NCBI GenBank assembly: GCA_046723645.1
Contig: JBKOUY010000106.1
Location: 1-14,186, forward strand
DNA length: 14,186 nucleotides
Direction: 5' to 3'
Origin: DASQUK01 sp046723645
GTDB lineage: Bacteria > Actinomycetota > Acidimicrobiia > Acidimicrobiales > VFJN01
This document shows positions 5,688 through 12,828 of this stretch, piece by piece (the first letter of the stretch is position 1; the number at the start of each line of letters is the position of its first letter). The notes beneath the pieces were generated by a model that saw nothing but the letters and a program-made list of their open reading frames with translations, ran no database searches and had not been told where the DNA came from. The position numbers and the translations under genes were made by a program.

Positions 5688-7937
5688 TCAGTCCGGCGGC
5701 GGGGCCACGTCCAGCGGCTCGACGGTCACCACCGCGTTGTAATCGGGCACCTTGGACGCCGGCTCCCGACGGTCCGAGCCACCGGCGATCAGCACGTTGC
5801 CCTCGGGCCAGTGGACCTGCAGCGTGCGGGCGGGCAGCCGGGCCAGCGTGACCGTGGCCTCGAGGCTGCCGGTCTCCGACCGGAGCCGCACCCGGTCACC
5901 CGGGGCCACCCCGAGGGCGGAGGCGTCGGTCGCGTCCATGAACACGGCGTCGCGCCCGGCACCGGTGAGGGGATCGACCTGGCCGTGCACCATCGAGTTG
6001 AACTGCCTTCCCCGGCGCGTAGACAGCATGAACGAACCGTCGGGAATCTGCGGCTCGACGGGCTCCAGGGGCGTGAACCGGCCCCGCCCGGACGGGGTGG
6101 GGAACGCCCCGTCCGCCGCCAGGTGGCGCCCGCCCCACTGGACGGCATCACCGGTGGCGGCCAGGGTCTCGATGCCGGCGTACAGCGGCACCACCTCGGC
6201 GATCTCGCGGCGCAGCGCAGCGTTGTCGCGCCACGAGAACGCCGCCCGCAGCTCGGGCAGCACCCGGTTGGCCACGGCGGCGAACAGCCGCCACTCGCTG
6301 CGCGCCTCGCCCACCTGCCGTGGGATCTCGGGGCTGAACACGATGCGGCGCTCGGTGGTGGTCTCGGTGCCGCCACCCTCCTGCTCGTAGCGCGTGGTGA
6401 CGGGCAGCAGGACCACGTCGTCGCCCTCGACCAGCATCTGGCGCGTCACGACGACGTCCTGGTGGACCCGCAACGGCACCCGGCCGAGCGCCGCCTCCAC
6501 CGCCCGCGAGTCGGGCATCACGTCGATGAAGTTGCCGCCCGACATCCACAGCACGTCGATCTCGCCGCGGCCGGCGGCCTCGACCATCTCGGGAGCGGTT
6601 AGCCCCGGCCGGCCGGGAACGGGGAACCCCCAGGCGGCGGAGAGGGCGGCGGCATTGTCGGCGTCGACGGGCAGCCCCCCGGGGAGGGCGGTCGCGTAGG
6701 CGCCCATCTCGGCGCCGCCCTGCACGCCGGAGTGGCCCCGGATGGGCATGAGCCCCACCCCGTTGCGCCCGACGCCACCCTGGGCGAGGGCGAGGTTGAC
6801 GATGCCGCGCACCGTCTCGGCCGCCCCACGGTGCTGCGTGACGCCCATGGACCACACGTGGATCGCTCCCCCGGCCCGCACCAGCTCGTCGACGAACGAC
6901 TCGAGCGTGGGTCGGTCGACGCCGGCGAGATCGAGCAGGTGGTCGGTGTCCTGGCCGGCCAGCCCGGCCGCCACGTCGGCGAAGCCCTCAGTGTGGGCGT
7001 CGACGAAGACCCGGTCGACCCCACCCCGGGCGATCAGGCGCTGCAGGGCGGCGTTGGCCAGGGCCACGTCGCCGCCAGGGCGGACCGGCACGTGGAGGTC
7101 GCACATCTTGGTGCCGAACAGTGCAGACTCGACGTTGGACGGCACCCAGTAGCGGGCGAGCCCGGGCTCGAGGAACGGGTTGACCACAACGACCCGGCAG
7201 CCATGCCGGCGCGCCAGGTACAGGTACTTCATGAACACCGGCTGGTTGTTGGCGGGGTTCGATCCCCACAGCACTACGAGCGGCGCCTCGATCACGTCCT
7301 GGAACGAGCAGGTGGTGGCGGCGACGCCGACGGTCTGGCGCAGCCCGACCGTCGAGGGGGCATGGCAGACGCGGGCCGCGGAGTCGATGTTGGCGATCCC
7401 CAGCGCCCGGCTGGCCTTGCCGGCCACGTAGTAGGTCTCGTTGGTGATGCCGCGACTGGTCAGGTACAGCGCGACCCGATCGGGCGTCGTGGCGCGCAGG
7501 CCTGCCGCGAGCACCGACAGGGCCTCGTCCCACGACACCCGGCGGAACCCGGTCGCGCCCCGGCGGCGGCGCATCGGATGCGCCAGCCGTCCGAGTGCCC
7601 GGAGCTGGGCGCCGGTCCGTGACCGCAGCGCGGCGACGTCGGATAGCACCAGTGGATCGATGGCGTCGGCGGTGTTGAGCTCGAGGAGGTCGAGGCGCGT
7701 AGTGCACAGGTGGACGCCGTCGATGGTCCAGTCGTGGAGGCCCGCGACGCCCAGCGCACAGCCATCGCACGCACCCTTGGTCAGCACCTGATAGGCGTAC
7801 GCCGGGTGGGCGCGATTGGCCCAGGCCACGCGGGCGATGTCGCGGTAGTGGTTGGGCTTCTGCTCGCCTAGGCCGTTGGGCCGCCAACCGGCCCACAGCC
7901 TGGGCCTCCAGCCGGTGAACTGCTCGCGCAGGCCCAC
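5688..7937 (-). CDS. FdhF/YdeP-family molybdopterin oxidoreductase (formate dehydrogenase-like alpha subunit)
   Basis: A bis-MGD Mo or W enzyme of the FdhF/YdeP branch; 749 residues against ~760 for E. coli YdeP. An N-terminal CDGCALG (Cys57, Cys60) and Cys78 in HLCTTRL form the CxxC...C pattern of this branch rather than the four-Cys cluster motif of true formate dehydrogenases. The core contains ARVCHAPSTVGL: Cys191 aligns with the Mo-ligating Sec140 of E. coli FdhH and His192 with its catalytic His141. Later motifs are WGSNPANNQP, the GMGITQH-like SMGVTQH, and GHSGVQGG. The C-terminal Molydop_binding domain ends in HWPEGNVL and PDYNAVV. The GTG at 7937 was chosen because it follows the fdhD stop by 2 nt and gives a family-length protein; the longer open frame runs over fdhD. 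No electron-transfer subunit is adjacent. The real substrate is unknown; E. coli YdeP is linked to acid resistance. Confidence 0.88.
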   Translation of the reverse strand: MGLREQFTGWRPRLWAGWRPNGLGEQKPNHYRDIARVAWANRAHPAYAYQVLTKGACDGCALGVAGLHDWTIDGVHLCTTRLDLLELNTADAIDPLVLSDVAALRSRTGAQLRALGRLAHPMRRRRGATGFRRVSWDEALSVLAAGLRATTPDRVALYLTSRGITNETYYVAGKASRALGIANIDSAARVCHAPSTVGLRQTVGVAATTCSFQDVIEAPLVVLWGSNPANNQPVFMKYLYLARRHGCRVVVVNPFLEPGLARYWVPSNVESALFGTKMCDLHVPVRPGGDVALANAALQRLIARGGVDRVFVDAHTEGFADVAAGLAGQDTDHLLDLAGVDRPTLESFVDELVRAGGAIHVWSMGVTQHRGAAETVRGIVNLALAQGGVGRNGVGLMPIRGHSGVQGGAEMGAYATALPGGLPVDADNAAALSAAWGFPVPGRPGLTAPEMVEAAGRGEIDVLWMSGGNFIDVMPDSRAVEAALGRVPLRVHQDVVVTRQMLVEGDDVVLLPVTTRYEQEGGGTETTTERRIVFSPEIPRQVGEARSEWRLFAAVANRVLPELRAAFSWRDNAALRREIAEVVPLYAGIETLAATGDAVQWGGRHLAADGAFPTPSGRGRFTPLEPVEPQIPDGSFMLSTRRGRQFNSMVHGQVDPLTGAGRDAVFMDATDASALGVAPGDRVRLRSETGSLEATVTLARLPARTLQVHWPEGNVLIAGGSDRREPASKVPDYNAVVTVEPLDVAPPPD

Positions 7938-7939
7938 CG

Positions 7940-8815
7940 TCAGCGCCCGGCCTTCGAACGTGCGACCGATGGTGGGGTGGCCAGAGCGCCTTCGGTCGCC
8001 GCACGCTCGCCGGGTCGCGGCGGCTCCTCCGGCGCGTAGACGTTCAGGCGCCCGCCCCGGGCGAAGCCGCACAGCGTCATCCCGGCCAGGCGCGCGGCGC
8101 TCACCGCCAGCGACGAGGGGGCGCTGACGGCCACCACCGTCGAGAAGCCCGCCGCCCACGCCTTCTGCACGATCTCGAAGCTGGCCCGCCCGCTGACGTA
8201 GAGGCCCAACCCCGTGGCGGGCAGCCCGTCGTCCAGCAGGAGCCGCCCCACCACCTTGTCGACGGCGTTGTGCCGGCCGATGTCCTCCCGGGCGAGCACC
8301 GCAACGCCGGCCCGGTCGAACGCCACGGCCGCGTGGACGGCCCCCGTGGCGTCGAAGAGCTCCTGGGTGGACGTGACGGTGTCGGGCACGCGGGCCAGGA
8401 CGTCGAGCGGGAACGGCGCCATCGGCGGCAACGGGTGCAGCCGCTCCCGCAGGTCGTCGATGGCGGTGGTGCCGCACATGCCACAGGCCGACGTCGTCGG
8501 GGTCAGCCGGGGGCGGGGTGGCGGGGCCGAGCCCCCGGTCTCCACCGTGACGACGTTGAACTCGCTGTCGACCGCGGAACCCGTCCCGCAGTAGCGGCAC
8601 TGGCGGACGGTCGCGCCGGCGAGCAACCCCTCGGTCAGGCAGAAACCCGCTGCGAGCTCGAAGTCGTGGCCGGGCGTCCGCATCGTGGTCGTCACCAGCA
8701 CACCATCGAGCTGGATCTCGAGCGGCTCCTCGACGATCAGCTGGTCGGGCTGGCGCGTCAGGCTGCGGCCGTCGTAGCGATGCGTCAGCACCTTGGCGGT
8801 ACGCCCCCGCGACAT
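7940..8815 (-). CDS. fdhD: Sulfur carrier / formate dehydrogenase accessory protein FdhD
   Basis: FdhD transfers sulfur from a cysteine desulfurase to bis-MGD molybdenum cofactor, which FdhF-type enzymes need for activity. The 291-residue protein has the defining SACGMCG loop, with Cys111 and Cys114 corresponding to the sulfur-carrying cysteines Cys121/Cys124 of E. coli FdhD. It also has REDIGRHNAVDK at 176-187, YVSGRASFEIVQKA near 206-219, and the GFARGGRLNVYA ending. An additional CxxC at 73-76 and a ~27-residue Pro/Ala-rich tail after NVYA are outside the usual core. The ATG at 8815 is preceded by a -10-like TACGCT 7 nt upstream. Its stop is 2 nt from the start of the oxidoreductase gene, so the two are almost certainly co-transcribed, and that enzyme is its likely client. 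Confidence 0.95.
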   Translation of the reverse strand: MSRGRTAKVLTHRYDGRSLTRQPDQLIVEEPLEIQLDGVLVTTTMRTPGHDFELAAGFCLTEGLLAGATVRQCRYCGTGSAVDSEFNVVTVETGGSAPPPRPRLTPTTSACGMCGTTAIDDLRERLHPLPPMAPFPLDVLARVPDTVTSTQELFDATGAVHAAVAFDRAGVAVLAREDIGRHNAVDKVVGRLLLDDGLPATGLGLYVSGRASFEIVQKAWAAGFSTVVAVSAPSSLAVSAARLAGMTLCGFARGGRLNVYAPEEPPRPGERAATEGALATPPSVARSKAGR

Positions 8816-8822
8816 GCCCTGA

Positions 8823-8828
8823 AGCGTA
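8823..8828 (-). promoter_or_regulatory. Candidate leaderless -10 element of fdhD
   Basis: TACGCT on the minus strand fits TANNNT and ends 7 nt before the fdhD ATG. A short AGGG lies in those 7 nt, so a very short leader is also possible. The -35 region is weak. The 79-bp gap to the nitrobindin stop leaves room for this separate promoter. Confidence 0.4.
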
Positions 8829-8894
8829 CGGGGTCGGTCGTAGAGCGATGCGAGCCGAGTGGGAGTCGGGCCGAAGACCCGGCGGGCACCTCGG

Positions 8895-9380
8895 TCAGTC
8901 GACGCGGCGCAGAGCGGCGCTCAGATGGTGCTGGTGCGCCTGGCCCACCGCTCCCATCGCCAGGTCGTAGCGCAGCGTGTCACCGACGACCTCGACATCG
9001 CGCTGGAGCGTGAGCACTGACTTGGCCGTGCCCGAGCAGGCCACCGCCGTCGACCGGAGCTGCAGCAGGACCCCGTCCGCCCGCGGCTCGATCGTGCCCT
9101 CCTCGATCTCGACCACGCCGGTCGGGTGCGCCATCACCAGCTCCACCCGGCCCTCACCGGCGGGGCGCCAATAGCCGGCCTCCGCATGCGCGGGGAGGCC
9201 CGTCGCCAGGTTGACGGTCGCCTGCCGGTAGGCGAGGAACGGCTTGCCCACGTGCGTGAAGCTGATCTCCTCCGAGTAGTGGAACGGCTCGATGGTCGGA
9301 TAGCTGCCCTCCCCCTCCCCCCGCCAGGTGCCGAGCAGGGCCACGAGCGGCTGGAGGTCGGCATGCGTGGGCGGGCTCAC
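8895..9380 (-). CDS. Nitrobindin (THAP4-like heme-binding beta-barrel protein)
   Basis: A small cytoplasmic all-beta barrel that binds ferric heme. Characterised members bind NO and isomerise peroxynitrite to nitrate. The 161-residue length matches the family (mycobacterial Rv2717c is about 164). The GTWRGEGEGSYPTI signature is at 17-30, followed by EEISFTHVGKPFLAYRQ at 37-53. Near the end is QAHQHHLSAALRR; His152 is the expected proximal heme ligand by its distance from the C-terminus and the HL-x3-L-x-R pattern. The start is GTG 9380, with TACCGT 7 nt upstream and no Shine-Dalgarno; an ATG at 9385 is out of frame and meets a stop at once. It lies 34 nt after the hydrolase gene and 79 nt before fdhD, all in one direction. 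Confidence 0.9.
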   Translation of the reverse strand: MSPPTHADLQPLVALLGTWRGEGEGSYPTIEPFHYSEEISFTHVGKPFLAYRQATVNLATGLPAHAEAGYWRPAGEGRVELVMAHPTGVVEIEEGTIEPRADGVLLQLRSTAVACSGTAKSVLTLQRDVEVVGDTLRYDLAMGAVGQAHQHHLSAALRRVD

Positions 9381-9387
9381 GACATGG

Positions 9388-9393
9388 ACGGTA
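9388..9393 (-). promoter_or_regulatory. Candidate leaderless -10 element of the nitrobindin gene
   Basis: TACCGT on the minus strand fits TANNNT and ends 7 nt before the GTG start. A 10-nt palindrome, CCCGGCCGGG (9396-9405), lies in the spacer between this hexamer and the upstream gene's stop. The -35 is weak. The gene may therefore be transcribed both alone and by read-through. Confidence 0.38.
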
Positions 9394-9414
9394 GCCCCGG
9401 CCGGGTTCGGCGGT

Positions 9415-11499
9415 TCAGCCGGGTGGCGGGAGGGTCTGGCAGGGGCCGCCCCCGCAGGTATCGACCAGCCTGCCCTGCTCGAGGAAGGTGGCGGCGAGGG
9501 TCAGCACCTCGAGCTGGTCGCGGCCCTGGCCGTGGGGGTCGGTGCCCGCCCGGTTGGGGACGTTCCCCAGCGGCGGGGCCGGGGTGCCGAAGTCCCACAC
9601 CACCAGGTACGAGCCCTGGCTGTCGGGCAGCCGCCGCGTCGTGTCTATGCCCCAGAACGGCTGCACGTCGGGGCTGCGCCCGGGCGCCAGAGCCGGGACG
9701 CGCAGCTCGGCGTCGATGGTGCGGGCCATCACCTCGGTGGCGACGTTGGCCACCTGGTGGTCGCCGAACGCCTCGTAGAGCATCACCCGATGCCTCGGGG
9801 TCCGAGGGTAGGGGTCCCCGGTCAGGTGCTGGGCGTAGCCGTCGTTCTCGCCCCGGTCCCACAGCATCTGCGCCAGCAGGATGGCGAGCTGGCGGTCGAC
9901 CCAGTCGGGGTAGTTGGGGTCGAACACCACGCTGAACGGGTCGAAGTCGACGCTGCGGTCGAGCAGCGTGGAGTAGTTCATGGCGGGCACTCCGAGGAAG
10001 GCGCGCCTCCAGTCCTGGGCCACGGCGGTGACCGCCCCGCCCAGGATCCCGCCCTGGCTCACCCCGTTGAACGTCAGGTTGCGCTGGTCGAGCAGCGGGG
10101 TTCCGTCGGCGGCCTGGAACGCGGGATCGGACGAGAACCCGCTCGGGTGCTTCATCAGCCGGCCCAGGAACAGGAAGTTGAGCATGGACTGCTGCAACCG
10201 GTCGGGGATGCTGCGAAACGCCGACATGTCGCCGAGCGCCCGCAACACGACGCCGATGTCGTCCTCGGACATCCCGATCCACCAGGTGGCGCAGGTGGTG
10301 GTGTTCGTGACGCGTGCGTACCGGGAGCTGGCCCCGAGGGCCTCGCGCGCCGATCCGAGGAGGCCGTGCCCGTAGAGCATCATCCGCGTCGGGTTGGCGG
10401 TGCCGTCCGCGCCGACAGCCGACGTCGGGATGGCGCAGATGAAGCGGGCCGTGTACGTCCCGTTGCGGGCGGGGATGGGAGAGCTCCCCGGCCCGTTGCC
10501 GTTGTTGAGGACCGACCCGGGCTCCCCGCCGCCGGTCAGGTAGTTGGGGACCTCGAATGTGCCCGACACCTCGCGTGCCAAGTTCGCCCGGGTGCTGGGC
10601 ACGTTGCTCGTCACGGTGAAGCGGGGGGCGGCCGTCCCCAGCTGCCGGAAGGCGTCGTCGCGCATGGCCAGCAGGCGCTCCGACAGGTTCTCACCGCTCG
10701 CGACGGTGAAGTCCCAGGCCAGCGCGAGGCCGCCACGCTCGACCCCGGCCCGGCCGAGGCGCCGGAACAGGTCGTCCATGTGGGGTCGCCGACCCTCGAT
10801 GGCGTCGATGCCGGTGTCGAGGCGGTCGCGGTAGGCGCGGAAGACGTCGGACGGCTCGATCGGCCGGCCGGCGCGATCGACGACGTCGCGGATCGCGACG
10901 ATGTAGCGATGTCCCTCCCGGAAGGCCTCTGCGGGGCGAACGAACAGGAGCCGGTGCGCGTCGTCCGGGGCCCGGCTGTCGAGCTCGGTCCAGTACGGAT
11001 GCCGCTGGCCGGTCTTGGCGTCGATGACGACGATCGGCGCGTCGCGGTCCAGCGAGCTGGCCATGTCGGTGATCGGCGCCGCACCGCTCGCGGCGAGGTC
11101 GATGCCGGGCAGCAGGGTCACGAGCGCGGACCCGGGTGAGAACCCGTCGTTGCGGTTGAGCTCCGTCGGGTCGATGTGGACCCCGGCGGCGTTGGCGGGC
11201 GTGGCGTCGAGGGCCAGGGCGACGCGCCGGCCCGTCCCCGTGGACCGGTCGCGCACGGTGAAGTAGTCGTTGGGGAACGGCAGCAGGCAGCGCGCGCCGC
11301 CCAGCGGGTCGCAGCTCTGCGGGTCGGTCGGGAGGTCGACGGAGATGGTGCCGGCATACGGACGGGCACCGCCGCCCCGGCCCTCGCTCGACGGGCCGGC
11401 GCCGGACCCCGACGCCGGCGCGGCGGCGACGATCGCCACCAGTGCGGCCGTGAGCGCCGCCATGCTCCGGCGCACGCGGTTCCTGCATCCGACGGTCAT
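9415..11499 (-). CDS. Secreted alpha/beta hydrolase, uncharacterised family
   Basis: A 694-residue exported protein. The N-terminus has several Arg (RVRRSMAAL), an Ala/Val-rich core and an Ala-rich end near residue 30, so it is Sec or possibly Tat exported. After a Gly/Ser-rich linker comes CLLPFPNDYF (71-80), recalling the FPND motif near the N-terminus of bacterial lipases of the VolA type. The catalytic features are a likely oxyanion segment YGHGLLG (376-382), a nucleophile elbow NGVSQGGILGG with Ser481, a strand-7-like Asp580 in EAFGDHQV, and His656 in DPHGQGRD as the likely triad His (His581 is the alternative). Substrate is unknown; an esterase or lipase is the cautious guess. The ATG at 11499 was chosen for its GGGGG ribosome binding site (11505-11509) and signal peptide; an in-frame ATG at 11511 would add four residues. 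The longer frame upstream is a shadow of DUF983. Confidence 0.8.
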   Translation of the reverse strand: MTVGCRNRVRRSMAALTAALVAIVAAAPASGSGAGPSSEGRGGGARPYAGTISVDLPTDPQSCDPLGGARCLLPFPNDYFTVRDRSTGTGRRVALALDATPANAAGVHIDPTELNRNDGFSPGSALVTLLPGIDLAASGAAPITDMASSLDRDAPIVVIDAKTGQRHPYWTELDSRAPDDAHRLLFVRPAEAFREGHRYIVAIRDVVDRAGRPIEPSDVFRAYRDRLDTGIDAIEGRRPHMDDLFRRLGRAGVERGGLALAWDFTVASGENLSERLLAMRDDAFRQLGTAAPRFTVTSNVPSTRANLAREVSGTFEVPNYLTGGGEPGSVLNNGNGPGSSPIPARNGTYTARFICAIPTSAVGADGTANPTRMMLYGHGLLGSAREALGASSRYARVTNTTTCATWWIGMSEDDIGVVLRALGDMSAFRSIPDRLQQSMLNFLFLGRLMKHPSGFSSDPAFQAADGTPLLDQRNLTFNGVSQGGILGGAVTAVAQDWRRAFLGVPAMNYSTLLDRSVDFDPFSVVFDPNYPDWVDRQLAILLAQMLWDRGENDGYAQHLTGDPYPRTPRHRVMLYEAFGDHQVANVATEVMARTIDAELRVPALAPGRSPDVQPFWGIDTTRRLPDSQGSYLVVWDFGTPAPPLGNVPNRAGTDPHGQGRDQLEVLTLAATFLEQGRLVDTCGGGPCQTLPPPG

Positions 11500-11533
11500 C
11501 GCTACCCCCATGCACCGGCGACGGATGCGGATC

Positions 11534-11539
11534 GGTATA
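11534..11539 (-). promoter_or_regulatory. Candidate -10 element of the hydrolase gene
   Basis: TATACC on the minus strand lies in the most AT-rich part of the divergent gap 11500-11604. It would give a leader of about 28 nt holding the GGGGG ribosome binding site. The sixth base is C instead of the usual T and no clear -35 is seen, so this is tentative. Confidence 0.3.
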
Positions 11540-11569
11540 GCACGCAGCCCAAATTCGCTAGTAGGTCGG

Positions 11570-11598
11570 CTGACGGCCGCTGCCACCCGCGGCATGCT
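11570..11598 (+). promoter_or_regulatory. Candidate leaderless promoter of the DUF983 gene
   Basis: A -35-like CTGACG (11570-11575) and a -10-like CATGCT (11593-11598) are exactly 17 bp apart. The -10 ends 6 nt before the GTG at 11605, so transcription would begin at the start codon. This is the best two-box promoter in the window. There is no Shine-Dalgarno. Confidence 0.5.
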
Positions 11599-11604
11599 CT
11601 GGCC

Positions 11605-12039
11605 GTGGGCGAAGAGCTGCCGGAGCCGCCGCCGCTGACCTTGCCGCGCCTGCTCGCCCGCGGGCTTGCCCGCCACTGCCCCGTGTGTGGCGGCGGTCGC
11701 CTGTTCCAGCGGTGGTTCAGCATGCGCGAGCGCTGCCCCCGCTGCGGGTTCAGGCTCGAGCGAATCGAGGGGCACTGGCTGGGCGCGCTGGGCATCAACA
11801 CGATCGTCAGCTTCGGTGCCGTCCTGATGGCGGTCGTCGTCGGGTTTCTCGCCACGTACCCGGGACCGGCGGCGCCGGCGGTGGCTGCGGTCGTCGCCAC
11901 GGCCATCGTCGTCCCGCTCGTGTTCTTCCCCTGGTCGAAGACCCTGTGGAGCGCCATCGACCTGGCGATGCGGCCGCTGGAGCCCGACGACGACGTGGAC
12001 CCCCGGTGGATCCCCCGGGCGCACCACCACGAGGCCTAG
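11605..12039 (+). CDS. DUF983 family zinc-ribbon membrane protein
   Basis: A 144-residue protein with an N-terminal double-CxxC zinc-ribbon-like segment: Cys25-PV-Cys28 and Cys44-PR-Cys47, with GRLFQRWFSM between. This is followed by GHWLGALGINTIV and two hydrophobic helices at about 61-83 and 89-108, then FFPWSKTLWSAIDLAMRPL and a short charged, His-containing tail. The order matches DUF983, a conserved bacterial family of unknown biochemical role, whose members lie near cytochrome oxidase genes in some proteobacteria. The GTG at 11605 is supported by the promoter ending 6 nt before it and by placing the zinc ribbon ~24 residues from the N-terminus; the frame is open upstream, but there it is antisense to the hydrolase gene. 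It is convergent with the phosphatase gene across 30 bp, where I see no clear hairpin. Confidence 0.82.
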   Translation: MGEELPEPPPLTLPRLLARGLARHCPVCGGGRLFQRWFSMRERCPRCGFRLERIEGHWLGALGINTIVSFGAVLMAVVVGFLATYPGPAAPAVAAVVATAIVVPLVFFPWSKTLWSAIDLAMRPLEPDDDVDPRWIPRAHHHEA

Positions 12040-12069
12040 GAGCCGGGGCGGCGGGTGGTGGCCGGGCGG

Positions 12070-12729
12070 CTAGAACCGGCCGACGAGGTGGGCCTTGTCG
12101 TTGAAGCGCGCCAGCTCCCAGGAGATCGACCGGTCGCGGTACGGGTCGGCGCCGTAGCGCCACTCGGTGATGGAGGCGTTCCCCGGGCTGAACCAGGCAC
12201 GCTCGCGACCGTCCTCGCCGATGGCCAGCCAGCGGAGCATGGTGTGGACGATCACGCCGCCGTGGCAGGCCACCACGACCGTCGTGCCCGCGTGGCGCTC
12301 GACGAGGCGGTCGACCCCGCCGGCGACCCGATCGGCCATCTCCCGCCAGGTCTCGCCGCCGGGGTCACGCCGGAGGTCGGGGTGCCAGCCGCCGTCGGGG
12401 AAGGGATAGAGGCGGTCGTACTCGTTCCACGGCAGCCCGTCGCCCTCACCGGGATGGTGCTCGCACAGGTCGCAGTCCTGCACGACGTCCAAGTCTCCGA
12501 GGGCCGGCGCCAGCGCCTCGGCCGTCTCCACGGCCCGGGGCATCACGCTGGCATAGAGCGCCGACACCTCGCCGAGCTCGCCGGTTGCCTTCCAGCGGTC
12601 GCGCAACGCCTCCACCTGCAGGCGACCCCGCGCCGAGAGCCCACGGCACCCGACATGACCGCCCACGATGCCCAGCTCCTGGGCCCGCGATTCGCCGTGT
12701 CGCACCAGCACGATCCGGGTCCCGTCCAT
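12070..12729 (-). CDS. Histidine phosphatase family protein (phosphoglycerate mutase-like)
   Basis: A cytoplasmic branch-1 histidine phosphatase of 219 residues. LVRHGES at 8-14 gives the phospho-accepting His11 and Arg10. Arg65 in MPRAVETAEAL is the second phosphate-binding Arg. Glu90 in LCEHHPGEGDG is the likely proton donor. His156 in VVVACHGGVI is the second catalytic His. The wide family includes phosphoglycerate mutases, cobalamin and sugar phosphatases and broad-specificity phosphatases, and nothing here fixes the substrate. The ATG at 12729 is preferred over the in-frame TTG at 12738, because the TTG overlaps a TANNNT hexamer (TACCTT) that ends 7 nt before the ATG. A GAGGG in that spacing could alternatively act as a close ribosome binding site. 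It lies downstream of groEL in the same direction, but strong hairpins separate them. Confidence 0.9.
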   Translation of the reverse strand: MDGTRIVLVRHGESRAQELGIVGGHVGCRGLSARGRLQVEALRDRWKATGELGEVSALYASVMPRAVETAEALAPALGDLDVVQDCDLCEHHPGEGDGLPWNEYDRLYPFPDGGWHPDLRRDPGGETWREMADRVAGGVDRLVERHAGTTVVVACHGGVIVHTMLRWLAIGEDGRERAWFSPGNASITEWRYGADPYRDRSISWELARFNDKAHLVGRF

Positions 12730-12736
12730 GACCCTC

Positions 12737-12742
12737 AAGGTA
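12737..12742 (-). promoter_or_regulatory. Candidate leaderless -10 element of the histidine phosphatase gene
   Basis: TACCTT on the minus strand fits TANNNT and ends 7 nt before the ATG at 12729. A possible -35, TTCGGA (12766-12761), lies 18 nt further upstream. This supports an independent promoter after the groEL terminator region. Confidence 0.4.
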
Positions 12743-12787
12743 TCGGCACCCCTCGACTGGTCCGAACGGGATTGCGAGGCTGGGGAG

Positions 12788-12821
12788 CACGAGGGGGGAC
12801 CCTCCCGGGTCCCCCCTCGTG
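12788..12821 (-). terminator. Long perfect hairpin downstream of groEL
   Basis: Positions 12788-12802 pair perfectly with 12807-12821: a 15-bp stem with a 4-nt loop, centred on a G6/C6 run. It lies 35 nt past the groEL stop. No U-tract follows on the minus strand. The stability and position make it a strong terminator or mRNA-stabilising hairpin. Confidence 0.7.
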
Positions 12822-12828
12822 AGGTCGT

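Noticed and set aside
5028..6602. Plus-strand 524-codon frame running through the lipoprotein and into the oxidoreductase region
   Set aside because: It reads the lipoprotein gene in the wrong frame and is antisense to the Mo oxidoreductase; no domain is visible.
7938..8600. N-terminal extension of the Mo oxidoreductase into the fdhD region
   Set aside because: The sequence is a shadow of fdhD; from GTG 7937 the protein has the normal family length.
11500..12030. N-terminal extension of the secreted hydrolase upstream over the DUF983 gene
   Set aside because: Antisense to DUF983, low complexity, and it would precede a good signal peptide and ribosome binding site.
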